Below, in pieces: positions 46,804 through 55,973 of a stretch of 64,000 bases of DNA. Each line of letters begins with the position of its first letter. Positions within the stretch are counted from its first letter, which is position 1. The position numbers and the translations under genes are program-made. The DNA is from Steroidobacteraceae bacterium (lineage in GTDB: Bacteria > Pseudomonadota > Gammaproteobacteria > Steroidobacterales > Steroidobacteraceae), in assembly GCA_025458905.1 (NCBI GenBank), contig JALORN010000029.1, forward strand, positions 1 to 64,000. The letters are read 5' to 3'. Below the pieces are notes generated by a model. That model had not been told where the DNA came from. It worked only from the letters and a program-made list of their open reading frames with translations, and did no database searches.

Positions 46804-48722
46804 GCGCCTCGGGACAGCCGATCCTCGAGGAACTGCGTGGCACCGGCCGGCTGCCCTCGCCGGGCGGCGTCGCGCTCAAGCTGATGGAGCTGACGCGGCG
46901 GGAGGACGTGAGCGCGGGCGAGCTGTCGCGGACGCTGCAGATGGACCCGGCGCTCGCCGGCCGGGTGCTGCGGGCCGCGAACAGCGCGGCCCTCGGCGGG
47001 CGCGCGGCGGTGTCGATCGCCGATGCCGTGGTGCGCGTGGGGTTCGAGGGAGTGCGCCGGCTCGCGATGAGCTTCTCGCTGCTCGAGCGCAACGGCGCCG
47101 GTGCCTGCCGCGAGTTCGACTACCGCGGCTTCTGGTCGCGCTCGCTCGCCGCTGCGGTGGCGGCCGAGCGCCTCGCGCGCGAGACCCAGGCCGCCGCGGC
47201 CGACGAGGCGTTCACGCTCGGGTTGCTGCACGACGTCGGTGCGCTGGCGCTCGCGACCGTGCACCCGAAGGAATACGGCTACGTGCTGGGCGCGACCGGG
47301 CAGTCGGACTGGCAGCTGCGCGAGCGCGAGCGCGAGGTGTTCCGCGTCTGCCACCGCGAGCTGACCGGGATGATGCTCGCCGACTGGCAGATCCCGCGAC
47401 CGCTGGTCGAGGCAGTGGTCGGGCGTGGCCTCGTCGAGGCGGGAGCGCCCCCGCGCGCGCAGCGGCTCGCCGACCTGGTCGAGCTCGCGGTGACCACCGG
47501 GCGCCTCGTGGCGGCCGAGAAGCCGCTGGCGCGGGAGGTGTTCGACAGCCTTGGCCCGCTGCTGCAGCGGCTCGGGCTCGCGCGCCCCCTGTTCGAGCTG
47601 CTGCTCGAGGACGTCATCACCGCCTGGCGCGAATGGGGCGTGGAACTCGACGTCGAGACCCGCGACACCTCCACGGTCGAGTTGCTGGCGCTGTACGACG
47701 GCGACTCACCCTCGACGCGCGCCGCGGCGGATGCCGCCATCGCCGCGTCGCGGGAGCCGCGGCTGCGCGTCGTGCTCGCCGAGGACACCGAGTCGCAGCG
47801 CATCGGGATGACGCGCCTGCTCGAGGCCCAGGGCTTCGAGGTACGCGCGGTGGTCGACGGGCATGCCGCGCTCGAGGCGCTGCGCGAGCAGCCGGTCGAC
47901 CTGCTGGTGACGGACCTCGTCATGCCGCGGCTCGACGGCATCGCGCTGTGCCGTGCGGTCCGCCAGTCGCCCGCGAACGACGGCTGCTACGTGATCGTGT
48001 TCACCGGCCACGGCGACGAGGACAAGCTGGTTCAGGCCTTCGAGGCTGGCGCCGACGACTACCTCACCAAGCCGGTGGTGCGCCGCGAGCTCGAGGCGCG
48101 GCTGCGCGCGGCGCGGCGCGTGACGGCACTGCAGCGCGCGCTCGCGCGCGAGGCCGACTCGCTGCGCGAGCTCAACGCGCGGCTCGAGGTCGCGAACCGC
48201 CAGCTCGCCGCGGCGGCGCTGACCGATTCCCTGACCGGCCTGCCGAACCGTCGCCACGTGCTCGAGCGCCTGCGCCAGGAGTGGTCGGCTGCCGCGCGCC
48301 ACCAGCGCCCCTTCGGCGTGGTGTTCGTCGACCTGGACCACTTCAAGGCGGTCAACGACGTGCGCGGCCATCATGCCGGCGACATCGTGCTCGAGCGCGT
48401 CGCCCGCGTGCTGCGGCGGGTGATCCGCACCGAGGACACTGCCGGCCGCTTCGGGGGCGAGGAGTTCGTGGTGCTCTGCCCGGGCTCGAACCTGCCGCAG
48501 GTGGCGCGCGCCGCGGAGCGCATCCGCGTGGAGCTCGAGGCCGAGGAGTTCACCATCGGCGGCGAGTCGTGGCGCGTGACGGCGAGCCTCGGCGTCGCGG
48601 CGGTGGGCGCCGTGCGCGGCGAGTCGAGCTGGGACGAGGCCCTGCGCCGCGCGGACGCCGCGCTCTACCGCGCCAAGCGGCTGGGTCGCAACCGGGTGGT
48701 CAGCGCGGCGGCGGTGGAGTGA
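46800..48722 (+). CDS. HDOD-REC-GGDEF protein (diguanylate cyclase)
   Basis: The 640-aa protein starts at GTG 46800, overlapping the previous stop by four bases. Domains in order: HDOD (about 10-275; GELSRTLQMDPALAGRVLRA, FTLGLLHDVGALALATVH); a complete receiver (about 320-440; VVLAEDTESQRIGM, DLLVTDLVMPRLDG, DDYLTKPVVR); a coiled linker; and GGDEF (about 475-635; LTDSLTGLPNRRHVLERL, FVDLDHFKAVND, GRFGGEEFVVLCPGS). The active site is GGEEF, which supports c-di-GMP synthesis. An RTED sequence five residues before it is an RxxD inhibitory site. Phosphorylation of the receiver probably controls the cyclase. Confidence 0.93.
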   Translation: MSASGQPILEELRGTGRLPSPGGVALKLMELTRREDVSAGELSRTLQMDPALAGRVLRAANSAALGGRAAVSIADAVVRVGFEGVRRLAMSFSLLERNGAGACREFDYRGFWSRSLAAAVAAERLARETQAAAADEAFTLGLLHDVGALALATVHPKEYGYVLGATGQSDWQLREREREVFRVCHRELTGMMLADWQIPRPLVEAVVGRGLVEAGAPPRAQRLADLVELAVTTGRLVAAEKPLAREVFDSLGPLLQRLGLARPLFELLLEDVITAWREWGVELDVETRDTSTVELLALYDGDSPSTRAAADAAIAASREPRLRVVLAEDTESQRIGMTRLLEAQGFEVRAVVDGHAALEALREQPVDLLVTDLVMPRLDGIALCRAVRQSPANDGCYVIVFTGHGDEDKLVQAFEAGADDYLTKPVVRRELEARLRAARRVTALQRALAREADSLRELNARLEVANRQLAAAALTDSLTGLPNRRHVLERLRQEWSAAARHQRPFGVVFVDLDHFKAVNDVRGHHAGDIVLERVARVLRRVIRTEDTAGRFGGEEFVVLCPGSNLPQVARAAERIRVELEAEEFTIGGESWRVTASLGVAAVGAVRGESSWDEALRRADAALYRAKRLGRNRVVSAAAVE

Positions 48723-48726
48723 GGCC

Positions 48727-49995
48727 ATGAGCGACGCTCCCCCGCCCCGGCAGCGGCCCGACGCGACGGCCGCGACGCCGGTCCCTGCGCGAGTCTCGGT
48801 CGCGCGCCAGCCGGTGTTCGACGCGAAGCTGCAGGTGCTCGCCTGGGAACTGCTCTACCGCGATGCGCCCGGCAGCGAGGAGGCGCGGATCGAGGACGGC
48901 TCGGTCGCGACCGCGCGCGTCGCGATCGCGGCACTGATGGACATCGGCCTCGAGCGCCTGGCGGGACAGGCCCCAGTGCACGTCAACGTGCCGGAGGCGC
49001 TGGTGCGGCGCGCCGCCGAGTTCCCGCTGCCGCTCCCGCCGTCGCGGGTGGTGCTCGAGGTGCTCGAGGACGTGCGCGCCGACGACGAGGTGCTCGCGGG
49101 CCTGCGGCTGCTGAAGGCAGCTGGCTACCGGCTCGCCCTCGACGACTTCACCAGCGCGGACGCGGACGAGCGGCTCCTCGCCCTCGCCGACTCCGTCAAG
49201 GTGGACCTGCTGGCCGAGCCGGCGGCGACCCTCGAGTCCACCGCGAAGTCGCTGCGCGCCCGCGGCCTCGAGCTGATCGCCGAGAAGGTCGAGACGCGCG
49301 AGCAGTTCGAGCGCTGCGTCGCGCTCGGCTTCACCGGCTTCCAGGGCTACTTCCTGCAGCGCCCCGAGACCTTCACCGGCCAGCGCGCCCCGGCCCTGCG
49401 CCTGCCCGCGATGCAGGTGATGGCGGCGCTGCAGCAGCCGGACTACACTGTGGAACAGCTCGAGCGGCTGGTCTCGCAGGACCTCGGGCTGGTCCACCGG
49501 CTGCTGCGCTGCCTCAACAGTGGCTACTACAACCTGCCGCGGCGCGTGACCTCGATCCGCCAGGCGATCGTGGCGCTCGGTCGCGAGAACCTGCTGCGGC
49601 TCTGCGCCGCGGTGGCGCTGGCGGAGTTCAGGGACCGACCGGACTGGCTGCTGGTCAACGCACTGGTGCGCGCACGGATGTGCGAGCTGCTGGCGCCGCA
49701 GGCGGGGCGCGAGTCCAGCGGGTTCTTCTTCGCCGGGCTGCTGTCGCACCTCGACGCGCTGCTCGGCCTGCCGACCCCCAAGGCGATCGGCGACCTGCCG
49801 CTGACGCCGACGGTCGAGCGCGCGCTGGTCGCCGGCGCCGGCCCGATCGGCGCCGCGCTGCGCGCGATCCTCGACTGGGAGCAGGGCCGGTTCGAGGCCT
49901 GTCGCGCCGCCGGCCTCGACGAGGGCCAGCTGCGCCGGGCCTACCTCGAGGCGGTCGAGTGGGCCGAGCAGGTCCGGCCGCTGCTGAAGGCCTGA
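48727..49995 (+). CDS. EAL-HDOD domain protein
   Basis: The 422-aa protein starts 5 bases after the cyclase gene, with GAGG upstream. Residues about 20-235 form an EAL-like domain (VARQPVFDAKLQVLAWELLY, VHVNVPEAL, YRLALDDFTSADADERLL, KVDLL, ELIAEKVETREQF) in which the EAL signature is ELL. Residues about 240-400 form an HDOD domain. This architecture is the YuxH/CdgJ type, where the EAL part is normally inactive as a phosphodiesterase and may bind c-di-GMP or proteins. Sharing a transcript with an HDOD-REC-GGDEF protein suggests that the two act together. Confidence 0.9.
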   Translation: MSDAPPPRQRPDATAATPVPARVSVARQPVFDAKLQVLAWELLYRDAPGSEEARIEDGSVATARVAIAALMDIGLERLAGQAPVHVNVPEALVRRAAEFPLPLPPSRVVLEVLEDVRADDEVLAGLRLLKAAGYRLALDDFTSADADERLLALADSVKVDLLAEPAATLESTAKSLRARGLELIAEKVETREQFERCVALGFTGFQGYFLQRPETFTGQRAPALRLPAMQVMAALQQPDYTVEQLERLVSQDLGLVHRLLRCLNSGYYNLPRRVTSIRQAIVALGRENLLRLCAAVALAEFRDRPDWLLVNALVRARMCELLAPQAGRESSGFFFAGLLSHLDALLGLPTPKAIGDLPLTPTVERALVAGAGPIGAALRAILDWEQGRFEACRAAGLDEGQLRRAYLEAVEWAEQVRPLLKA

Positions 49996-50003
49996 GGCGC
50001 GCG

Positions 50004-51023
50004 TCAGTCGGCGACCCGGATCACGACCTTGCCGAGGTTGCGTCCCGCGAGGATGTACTCCGACGCGTCGGCGATGCTGCCGAGCCCGTGGAAGGGCGTC
50101 GGGTCGACCAGCACCCGCAGGCGGCCGCCGTAGTAGAGCTCGAGTATCCGGCGCGCCGCGTCGTCGAAGTACTCGCGGAATGCCTGGTTCTGGAAGGCGC
50201 GCACCGAGGCCGACTTCCAGTAGAGCTTGTGGTAGATGCGCGGCTGCGCGAGCGCCTCGACCGGCTTGTCGAAGTCCGACGTGTGGCCGCTGATCACCAG
50301 CCGTCCGCGCATCGCGAGGTGGTCGAGGAAGGCGTCGAAGACCTCGCCGCCGACCGAGTCGTAGGCGATGTCGATGCCGCGCGGGTATTCCTCGGCGAGC
50401 ACGCGCCGCAGGTCCTCGCGGCGGTAGTTGACCACGCGGTCGACGCCGAGCGTGCGCAGCAGTGCGGCCTTGTCGTCGCTGCCGGTGAGGCCGATCACGT
50501 GCGAGCCGGCGAGCTTCGCCACCTGCACGACGATGTGGCCGAGCCCGCCGGCGGCCGCCGACACGGCGACCGTCTCGCCGCCGCGCAGCTCGCCGATGCG
50601 CTCGAGGCCCACCATGCCCGAGATGCCGGTCGGCACCAGCGTCAGGATCTCGGGCGTCGCCTCGCGCACGCGGATCAGCCGCTCGACCTCGGCGACCTGG
50701 TACTCGCGGTAACCGGTGCCGAGGCGGGTGGTCGCCACCGCATCGCCCTCGCGCAAGGCCGTGACGCCCGGGCCGAGCGCCACCACCTCGCCGACCGACT
50801 CGATGCCCATGTCGTACGGCGGCCGCACGTCGACGTAGCGGATGCGGTTGCGGCAGAGGTTCTTGTCGAAGATCGCGTTGCAGCCGGCCCAGCGGTTTCG
50901 CACCACCACCTGGCCCGGGCCCGGGTCGACCCAGGCCTGCGTGGTGACGGAGGTCGAGGTGCGGAAGTCGCCGGTGAGCTCGTGGATCACGAGCTTGCGG
51001 TAATGGGCGGGCAGCGTCGGCAT
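50004..51023 (-). CDS. Zinc-independent MDR reductase (PTGR3/ZADH2-like)
   Basis: This 339-aa medium-chain reductase begins YRKLVIHELTGDFRTSTSVT and continues VVVRNRWAGCNAIFDKNLCR and PPYDMGIESVGEVVALG, like the ZADH2 (prostaglandin reductase 3) group. The Rossmann motif is VAVSAAAGGLGHIVVQVAKL, with VIGLTGSDDKAALLRTLGVD after it and DIAYDSVGGEVFDAFLDHL later. No structural zinc cysteines are seen, as expected for quinone/enone reductases. It should reduce activated C=C bonds with NADPH. It is divergent from an SDR gene, with 72 bases between the starts. Confidence 0.87.
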   Translation of the reverse strand: MPTLPAHYRKLVIHELTGDFRTSTSVTTQAWVDPGPGQVVVRNRWAGCNAIFDKNLCRNRIRYVDVRPPYDMGIESVGEVVALGPGVTALREGDAVATTRLGTGYREYQVAEVERLIRVREATPEILTLVPTGISGMVGLERIGELRGGETVAVSAAAGGLGHIVVQVAKLAGSHVIGLTGSDDKAALLRTLGVDRVVNYRREDLRRVLAEEYPRGIDIAYDSVGGEVFDAFLDHLAMRGRLVISGHTSDFDKPVEALAQPRIYHKLYWKSASVRAFQNQAFREYFDDAARRILELYYGGRLRVLVDPTPFHGLGSIADASEYILAGRNLGKVVIRVAD

Positions 51024-51095
51024 CGGTTCGCGGGCATGGCGGCCGCGGAGGCGGCACGCTAGATTGCGCCGGATCATAGCGAAGGAGTGCGGGCG

Positions 51096-51818
51096 ATGCC
51101 GACGGTTCTGGTGACGGGTGCTGCGCGTGGCCTCGGGCTCGAGCTGGTGCGCCAGTACGCCGCCGACGGCTGGACCGTGCTCGCGTGCGCGCGGGCGCCG
51201 GCGCAGGCCGCCGCCCTCGAGGCGCTCGCCGCCGGCGCAGCCGGCCGGGTCGAGGTGCATGCGCTCGACCTCGACGACCATGCGACCGTCGATGCGCTGG
51301 CGGCGCGGCTCGCGGGCCGCGCGATCGACGTGCTGCTGAACGCGGCCGGCGTGATGGGGCACGGCAGCTTCGCGGCCGAGGGGCTCGCCTTCGGGCGCTT
51401 CGGCCGTTCCGACTTCGACGACTGGATGCAGGTGCTGCGCGTCAACACGATCGGCCCGATGAAGATGGCCGAGGCCTTCGTCGGCCACGTGGCCGCGTCG
51501 CGGCAGAAGAAGATCGTCGCGCTGAGCAGCGTCGTCGGCTCGATCGGCGGCAACCGCGCCGGCAGCCTCTATGCCTATCGCGCCAGCAAGGCGGCGCTGA
51601 ACGCGATCATGCGCTCGATGGCGCTCGACCTCGGCAAGAGCCACGACATCGTCGCCGCACCGATCCATCCGGGCTGGGTCCGGACCGACATGGGCGGGCC
51701 GCGCGCCGACATCGACGTCGCCACCAGCGTCGCCGGGATGCGCCGCGTGATCGACGGGCTCGATGCCGCCCGCGCCGGCCGCTTCTGGGCCTACGACGGC
51801 AGCGAATTGCCCTGGTGA
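51096..51818 (+). CDS. Short-chain dehydrogenase/reductase (SDR), paralogue of the SDR at 3.9 kb
   Basis: The product is 240 aa from ATG 51096, which has AAGGAG 8 bases upstream. Motifs are VLVTGAARGLGLELVRQYAA, LNAAGVMG in place of NNAG, ALSSVVGSIGG and YAYRASKAALNAIM, ending PIHPGWVRTDMGGPRADIDV and a C-terminal LPW. By eye it matches the SDR at 3938-4648 along its whole length, including the shared IDVLLN, VLRVN..(G/A)PMKMAEAFV and MGGPRA. This looks like one subfamily with two copies in the window. It is divergent from the MDR reductase. Confidence 0.9.
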   Translation: MPTVLVTGAARGLGLELVRQYAADGWTVLACARAPAQAAALEALAAGAAGRVEVHALDLDDHATVDALAARLAGRAIDVLLNAAGVMGHGSFAAEGLAFGRFGRSDFDDWMQVLRVNTIGPMKMAEAFVGHVAASRQKKIVALSSVVGSIGGNRAGSLYAYRASKAALNAIMRSMALDLGKSHDIVAAPIHPGWVRTDMGGPRADIDVATSVAGMRRVIDGLDAARAGRFWAYDGSELPW

Positions 51819-51858
51819 GCCGGCCCCCACACCGCCGCGCCGTCCCCGGTCGGCTGCT

Positions 51859-52632
51859 TCAGAGCCGCAGGCGCTCGAAGTAATCGCGGACCCGCTCGCG
51901 GTAGCCCTCGCTGCTGGTCACCGTCGCGCCGCCCGCGAGCACCAGGATGAAGTCGCCGCGCGGGGTGCGGCTGACCTCGCGCACGTGCGCGACGTTCACC
52001 AGGCAGGAGCGCGAGATCCGCAGCATCGTCTCGCCGGCGAGTGCCTGCTCGGCCTGGGCGAGCGTGCTGCGTGCATGGTACACGTCGCGGCCGACGCGGA
52101 TCCTCACGTAGTTGCGGTCCGACTCGACCAGCTCGATGTCGGCGACGTCGAGCATGTGCAGCGCACCGTTCGACTCGGCGAGCAGCCGGGGGCGCCGGTC
52201 GACGGGGGGCCGCGCGAGGCGCTCGAGCTGCGACAGCACGGCGTCGAGCGCCGCCTGCCGCTCGGCCGGCGGCGCGACGCGGCGCGCGCGCACGCGCTCG
52301 AGGGTGCGCCGGAAGCGCGCCTCGTCGAACGGCTTCAGCAGGTAGTCGGTCGCGTTGACCTCGAACGCCTCGAGCGCATAGTGGTCGTAGGCGGTCACGA
52401 ACACGATCGCCGGCAGCGTCGCCGGTTCCAGGGACCGCGCGATCTCGAGGCCGTTCATCGTGTCCATCTGGATGTCGAGGAACAGGAGGGCGGGGGGCCG
52501 CGCGCGGATCGCCTCGAGCGCGACGCGCCCGTCGCCGAACTCGCCCACGACGCGCAGGTCCTGCTCGGCCGCACAGCACTCGCGCAGGGTGCGGCGGGCC
52601 GCCGGCTCGTCGTCGACGATGATGACGTCCAT
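51859..52632 (-). CDS. LytTR-family response regulator
   Basis: This 257-aa regulator has an N-terminal receiver (DVIIVDDEPAARRTLRECCA, LLFLDIQMDTMNGLEIARSL with the acceptor Asp, FVTAYDHYALEAFEVNATDY, LLKPFDE) and a C-terminal LytTR DNA-binding domain (about 155-255; IELVESDRNYVRIRVGRDVY, LRISRSCLVNVAHVREVSRT). LytTR regulators bind promoters of their own circuit and nearby genes. It follows its partner kinase gene after 25 bases. The pair corresponds to the YehT/YehU or AlgR/AlgZ type. The direct target is not evident; UrcA is the nearest divergent gene. Confidence 0.93.
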   Translation of the reverse strand: MDVIIVDDEPAARRTLRECCAAEQDLRVVGEFGDGRVALEAIRARPPALLFLDIQMDTMNGLEIARSLEPATLPAIVFVTAYDHYALEAFEVNATDYLLKPFDEARFRRTLERVRARRVAPPAERQAALDAVLSQLERLARPPVDRRPRLLAESNGALHMLDVADIELVESDRNYVRIRVGRDVYHARSTLAQAEQALAGETMLRISRSCLVNVAHVREVSRTPRGDFILVLAGGATVTSSEGYRERVRDYFERLRL

Positions 52633-52657
52633 CGCGTGACGGTCCTCCGCCCGCCGC

Positions 52658-53911
52658 TCAGCCGGCGGCGACGGCGTCGCGGCGCGCGGCGGGCAGCTCG
52701 CGCAGCGCCGGCAGCGTGACCTCGCCGAGCCACGCGGGCCGCGGCGATCCGTCGAGCGGTCCGGCGCGCAGCGAGGCGCGGCCGCCGAGCTGCACCGCGA
52801 GCCGCTCGCGCACGTTGCGCAGGCCGATGCCCTCGCGCCCGAGCGCCCGGCCGGCCGCGACGTCGTTGGCCACCCCGATGCGGATCGTCGCGTCCGCACC
52901 GTCGCCGCTGGCCTCCACCGTCACGCGGATCCCGACCGGCCCGTCGTGCCCGGCGAGACCGTGCACCACCGCGTTCTCGACCAGCGGCTGCAGGATAAGG
53001 CTCGGCACCCACACCGACGGCAGCGAGCCCGCCGCCGGCAGCTCGATCGAGAGGCGGTCGGCGAAGCGCTTCTGCTGCAGCTCCAGGTAGAGCTGCACGA
53101 ACTGCATCTCGTCGGCGAGCCGCGTCCACTCGCGCTCGCCCGCCGCCAGCAGCCGGCGCAGCAGGTCGGCGAGCTGCACCACCATCGCCTGCGCGGCCGG
53201 CGGGTCCCAGGCGATGTTGCCGCGGATGGTGTGCAGCAGGTTGAAGAGCGTGTGGGGCGAGAGCTGCATTCGCAGCGCCGCGAGCCGCGCAGCGGACCAC
53301 TGGCGCTCGAGCGCGGAGACGCGCAGCTGCGTGTCGCGATAGCGCTCGTAGAGGACGAAGCCGGTCAGCAGCGCGAGCCCGAAGCCATATTTCAGCAGGA
53401 AGTCGGTGAAGCTCGCGATCCACTGGGTGAACATCTTCTCGTTGAGCCAGAACGCCAGCGTCAGCGGGTCGTCCCAGTGGCCCTTCGACATCTCCTTGCC
53501 GGAGAGCAGGTGCTGCGACACGAGGATCGCCGGGCGCGCGAGCAGCGCGAAGCCGAGGCCCATCAGCAGCTGCACGGGGAGCTTCCACCACAGTGGCTTC
53601 CAGTCGAGGCGCAGCGAGGCGGCGTAACAGGCGAGCAGCAGCGGGAACAGCAGCGCGTGCTGCAGCACGCGCGACTGCCAGGGCGCGAACACCAGCTCCT
53701 GCGTGAACGCCGACAGCGTGGATCCCATGCTGTAGGCGTACAGCACGGCCGACAGCGTCACGTAGCTCCAGAACAGGAACACGATCGCCACGAACTGCCA
53801 GGGCGCGAGGCAGCCGGCGATGCGCCGGCCGGCCCTGGCCGCCTGGGGCAGCGGCAGGCCCCGCGGCGGGGCGGGGGTCGCGGGCGCGACCTCGATCGGC
53901 CTGGCACTCAT
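52658..53911 (-). CDS. LytS/YehU/AlgZ-type sensor histidine kinase
   Basis: The 417-aa kinase starts at ATG 53911. A hydrophobic N-terminal part with about four spans (FVAIVFLFWSYVTLSAVLYA, VLQHALLFPLLLACYAASL, LLMGLGFALLARPAILVSQ, DFLLKYGFGLALLTGFVLYE) leads to the His_kinase domain with LRMQLSPHTLFNLLHTIRG, whose His is the phospho-acceptor. The usual N of NPHF is Ser here. The ATPase domain has VPSLILQPLVENAVVHGLAG (N box) and GREGIGLRNVRERLAVQLG (G box). It pairs with the LytTR regulator downstream. The 294 bases before its start hold no other gene. Confidence 0.92.
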   Translation of the reverse strand: MSARPIEVAPATPAPPRGLPLPQAARAGRRIAGCLAPWQFVAIVFLFWSYVTLSAVLYAYSMGSTLSAFTQELVFAPWQSRVLQHALLFPLLLACYAASLRLDWKPLWWKLPVQLLMGLGFALLARPAILVSQHLLSGKEMSKGHWDDPLTLAFWLNEKMFTQWIASFTDFLLKYGFGLALLTGFVLYERYRDTQLRVSALERQWSAARLAALRMQLSPHTLFNLLHTIRGNIAWDPPAAQAMVVQLADLLRRLLAAGEREWTRLADEMQFVQLYLELQQKRFADRLSIELPAAGSLPSVWVPSLILQPLVENAVVHGLAGHDGPVGIRVTVEASGDGADATIRIGVANDVAAGRALGREGIGLRNVRERLAVQLGGRASLRAGPLDGSPRPAWLGEVTLPALRELPAARRDAVAAG

Positions 53912-54205
53912 GGCACCTAGGGTAGCGCAGGCGCCGGCGCGCGGCCCGCTCCGGGGCGCGCGGCGGGACCGACGCGTCGGCCGCCGGGACGGGAGCCGGC
54001 ACCCTCGGGGACGAGGCCGGCAGCCTGCGGGACGGGGCGGCGAGGAGGCAGGTACGGACGCGTCGTCCGCAGGGACCGGTCCGCGGCCCGCCGGCAGACG
54101 GCACGGGCACGCCGGAGGTTTCATCTACGCCACGGATCGCGCGGTCGAGACTCGAAGCGCCCGCAGCCGGACCCGACCCAACCCATGCACGACAGGAGAA
54201 ACGCC

Positions 54206-54562
54206 ATGCCTTCCCACCGCACCTTCGTCGCCACCGTCGTCGTCGCCACCGCCGGCCTGGTCGCCAGCGTCGCCTCGGCCACCGGGCGTCCCGCCGCCGC
54301 CGCCGCCTCGGTCGAGGTCTCCCGCGTCGTCGTTTCCTACGGCGACCTGAACCTCGACAGCGAGCGGGGCGTGCAGCAGCTGCAGCGCCGCCTCGTCGGC
54401 GCGGCACGCGAGGTCTGCGGGCGTCCCGAGCCGCGTGACCTGCGGCTCGCGGCGCGCGCACGCGAATGCGCCGACGCCGCGATCGCGCGCGCGGTCGCCG
54501 AGGTGGGCAATGCGCGCCTCGCGCGGCTCAATGCCGGTCGCTCGAAGTCGCTGCGCGGCTGA
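54206..54562 (+). CDS. UrcA family protein
   Basis: This 118-aa exported protein is read from ATG 54206, which has AGGAGA at good spacing (an in-frame ATG at 54185 has none). A signal peptide (VATVVVATAGLVASVASA) is followed by the UrcA core VEVSRVVVSYGDLNLDSERG and VQQLQRRLVGAAREVCGRPE, then RARECADAAIARAV with the paired Cys. UrcA proteins were described as responsive to uranium, lead and cadmium in Caulobacter and are widespread in Alpha- and Gammaproteobacteria; their role is not known. It converges on otsA with only one base between the stops. Confidence 0.88.
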   Translation: MPSHRTFVATVVVATAGLVASVASATGRPAAAAASVEVSRVVVSYGDLNLDSERGVQQLQRRLVGAAREVCGRPEPRDLRLAARARECADAAIARAVAEVGNARLARLNAGRSKSLRG

Positions 54563-54563
54563 G

Positions 54564-55973
54564 TCAGCGCACCCGGCGGACCCGCGGCGGGCGTTCGATC
54601 GCGGTGGCCTCGCCGAGCGCCGCGATCATCCGCGTGTGCCAGGCGGCGATGTCGTTGCGCCGCAGCACCGCGAGATTGGCGGCGTGCCGGTCGAGCCGCT
54701 CGGCGAGCGGCATCGACAGCGCCATCTGGATCGCGAGCGCCACGCCGCGGGTGTCGTGCGGGTTCACCAGCACGGCGCCGGCGAGCTCGCGGGCCGCGCC
54801 GGCGAGCGAGGAGAGCACCAGCACGCCCGGGTCCTCGGGGTCCTGCGCCGCGACGAACTCCTTCGCCACCAGGTTCATGCCGTCCCGCACCGGCGTGACG
54901 AGGCCGACCTGGGCGGCGCGCAGGAAGCCCATCAGGGCCTCGTGCGGGAAGTTGCGGTTGAGGTAGCGGATCGGCGTCCAGTCGGTCTCGGCGAAGCGCC
55001 CGTTGATCCGGCCGGCGGTCTGTTCGAGGTCGCGGCGGATCCGCGAGTACGCCCGCAGGTCGGTGCGCGACAGCGGCGCGATCTGCAGGTAGGTGAGGCG
55101 CCCGAGGTTGTCGGGGTGGATCTCGAGGAAGCGCTCGTAGGCCTGGAAGCGCTTCACCAGCCCCTTGCTGTAGTCGAGCCGGTCGACACCGATCATCAGC
55201 CGCCGCCCCAGCAGCCCGGCGATCATGCGCCGCACCTCGTCGGAGCCCTGCGACTCGACCGCCTCGCGCTGCACTGCCTCGACGTCGACGCCGATCGGGT
55301 ACGCGCCGAGCACGACGCGCCGCTCGCCGGCGCGCACCGAGCCATCCGGCAGCAAGGCCTCCGCGCCGTGCAGCTGCAGCACCGCCGAGCGGAACGACTC
55401 GACGTCGCCCTCGGTCTGGAACCCGAGTACGTCGTAGACGAGCATCGCGTTGACGAGCTCGCCGTACACCGGCAGCACGCGCAGCGCCTCGACGTGCGGG
55501 AACGGAACGTGCAGGAAGAAGGCCGCCGGCTGCTGCGCGCCCTGCTCGCGCAGCGCCCGCGCCAGCGGGATCAGGTGGAAGTCGTGCACCCAGAGCAGGT
55601 CGTCGTCGCGCAGCAGCGGGGCGAGCGACGCGGCGAAGCGCCGGTTGACCGCGAGGTAGCCGGCATAGTCCTCGTCGGAGAAGTTCACGGTCTCGAGGAA
55701 GTAGTGGAACGTCGGCCAGAGGGCGCCGTTGCTGAAGCCGTTGAGGAAACGCGTGAACTCGGCCTCCTCGAGGTCGATCGTCGCGAACGAGATGCCGTTG
55801 CGCGTGACGACCTCCGGGTCGTCGTCCTCGCGCTCGCCCACCTGGCCGCTCCAGCCGAACCACAGGCCGCCGCGCGCCTGCATCGCCGCCAGCACGCCCA
55901 CCGCGAGGCCGCCGGGCGCCGCGCCGCGCCGCGGGATCGAGACGCGGTTCGAGACGGCGACCACGCGGCTCAC
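54564..55973 (-). CDS. otsA: Trehalose-6-phosphate synthase
   Basis: The 469-aa GT20 enzyme joins UDP-glucose and glucose-6-phosphate to make trehalose-6-phosphate in the cytoplasm. Signatures are VVAVSNRVSIPR followed by GGLAVGVLAA, GLWFGWSGQV, WVHDFHLIPLARALRE, GVDRLDYSKGL and RDGMNLVAKEFVAAQ. The start GTG 55973 overlaps the stop of the GH15 gene (GTGA), giving coupled translation. It is the third gene of the otsB-GH15-otsA operon. Confidence 0.96.
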   Translation of the reverse strand: MSRVVAVSNRVSIPRRGAAPGGLAVGVLAAMQARGGLWFGWSGQVGEREDDDPEVVTRNGISFATIDLEEAEFTRFLNGFSNGALWPTFHYFLETVNFSDEDYAGYLAVNRRFAASLAPLLRDDDLLWVHDFHLIPLARALREQGAQQPAAFFLHVPFPHVEALRVLPVYGELVNAMLVYDVLGFQTEGDVESFRSAVLQLHGAEALLPDGSVRAGERRVVLGAYPIGVDVEAVQREAVESQGSDEVRRMIAGLLGRRLMIGVDRLDYSKGLVKRFQAYERFLEIHPDNLGRLTYLQIAPLSRTDLRAYSRIRRDLEQTAGRINGRFAETDWTPIRYLNRNFPHEALMGFLRAAQVGLVTPVRDGMNLVAKEFVAAQDPEDPGVLVLSSLAGAARELAGAVLVNPHDTRGVALAIQMALSMPLAERLDRHAANLAVLRRNDIAAWHTRMIAALGEATAIERPPRVRRVR

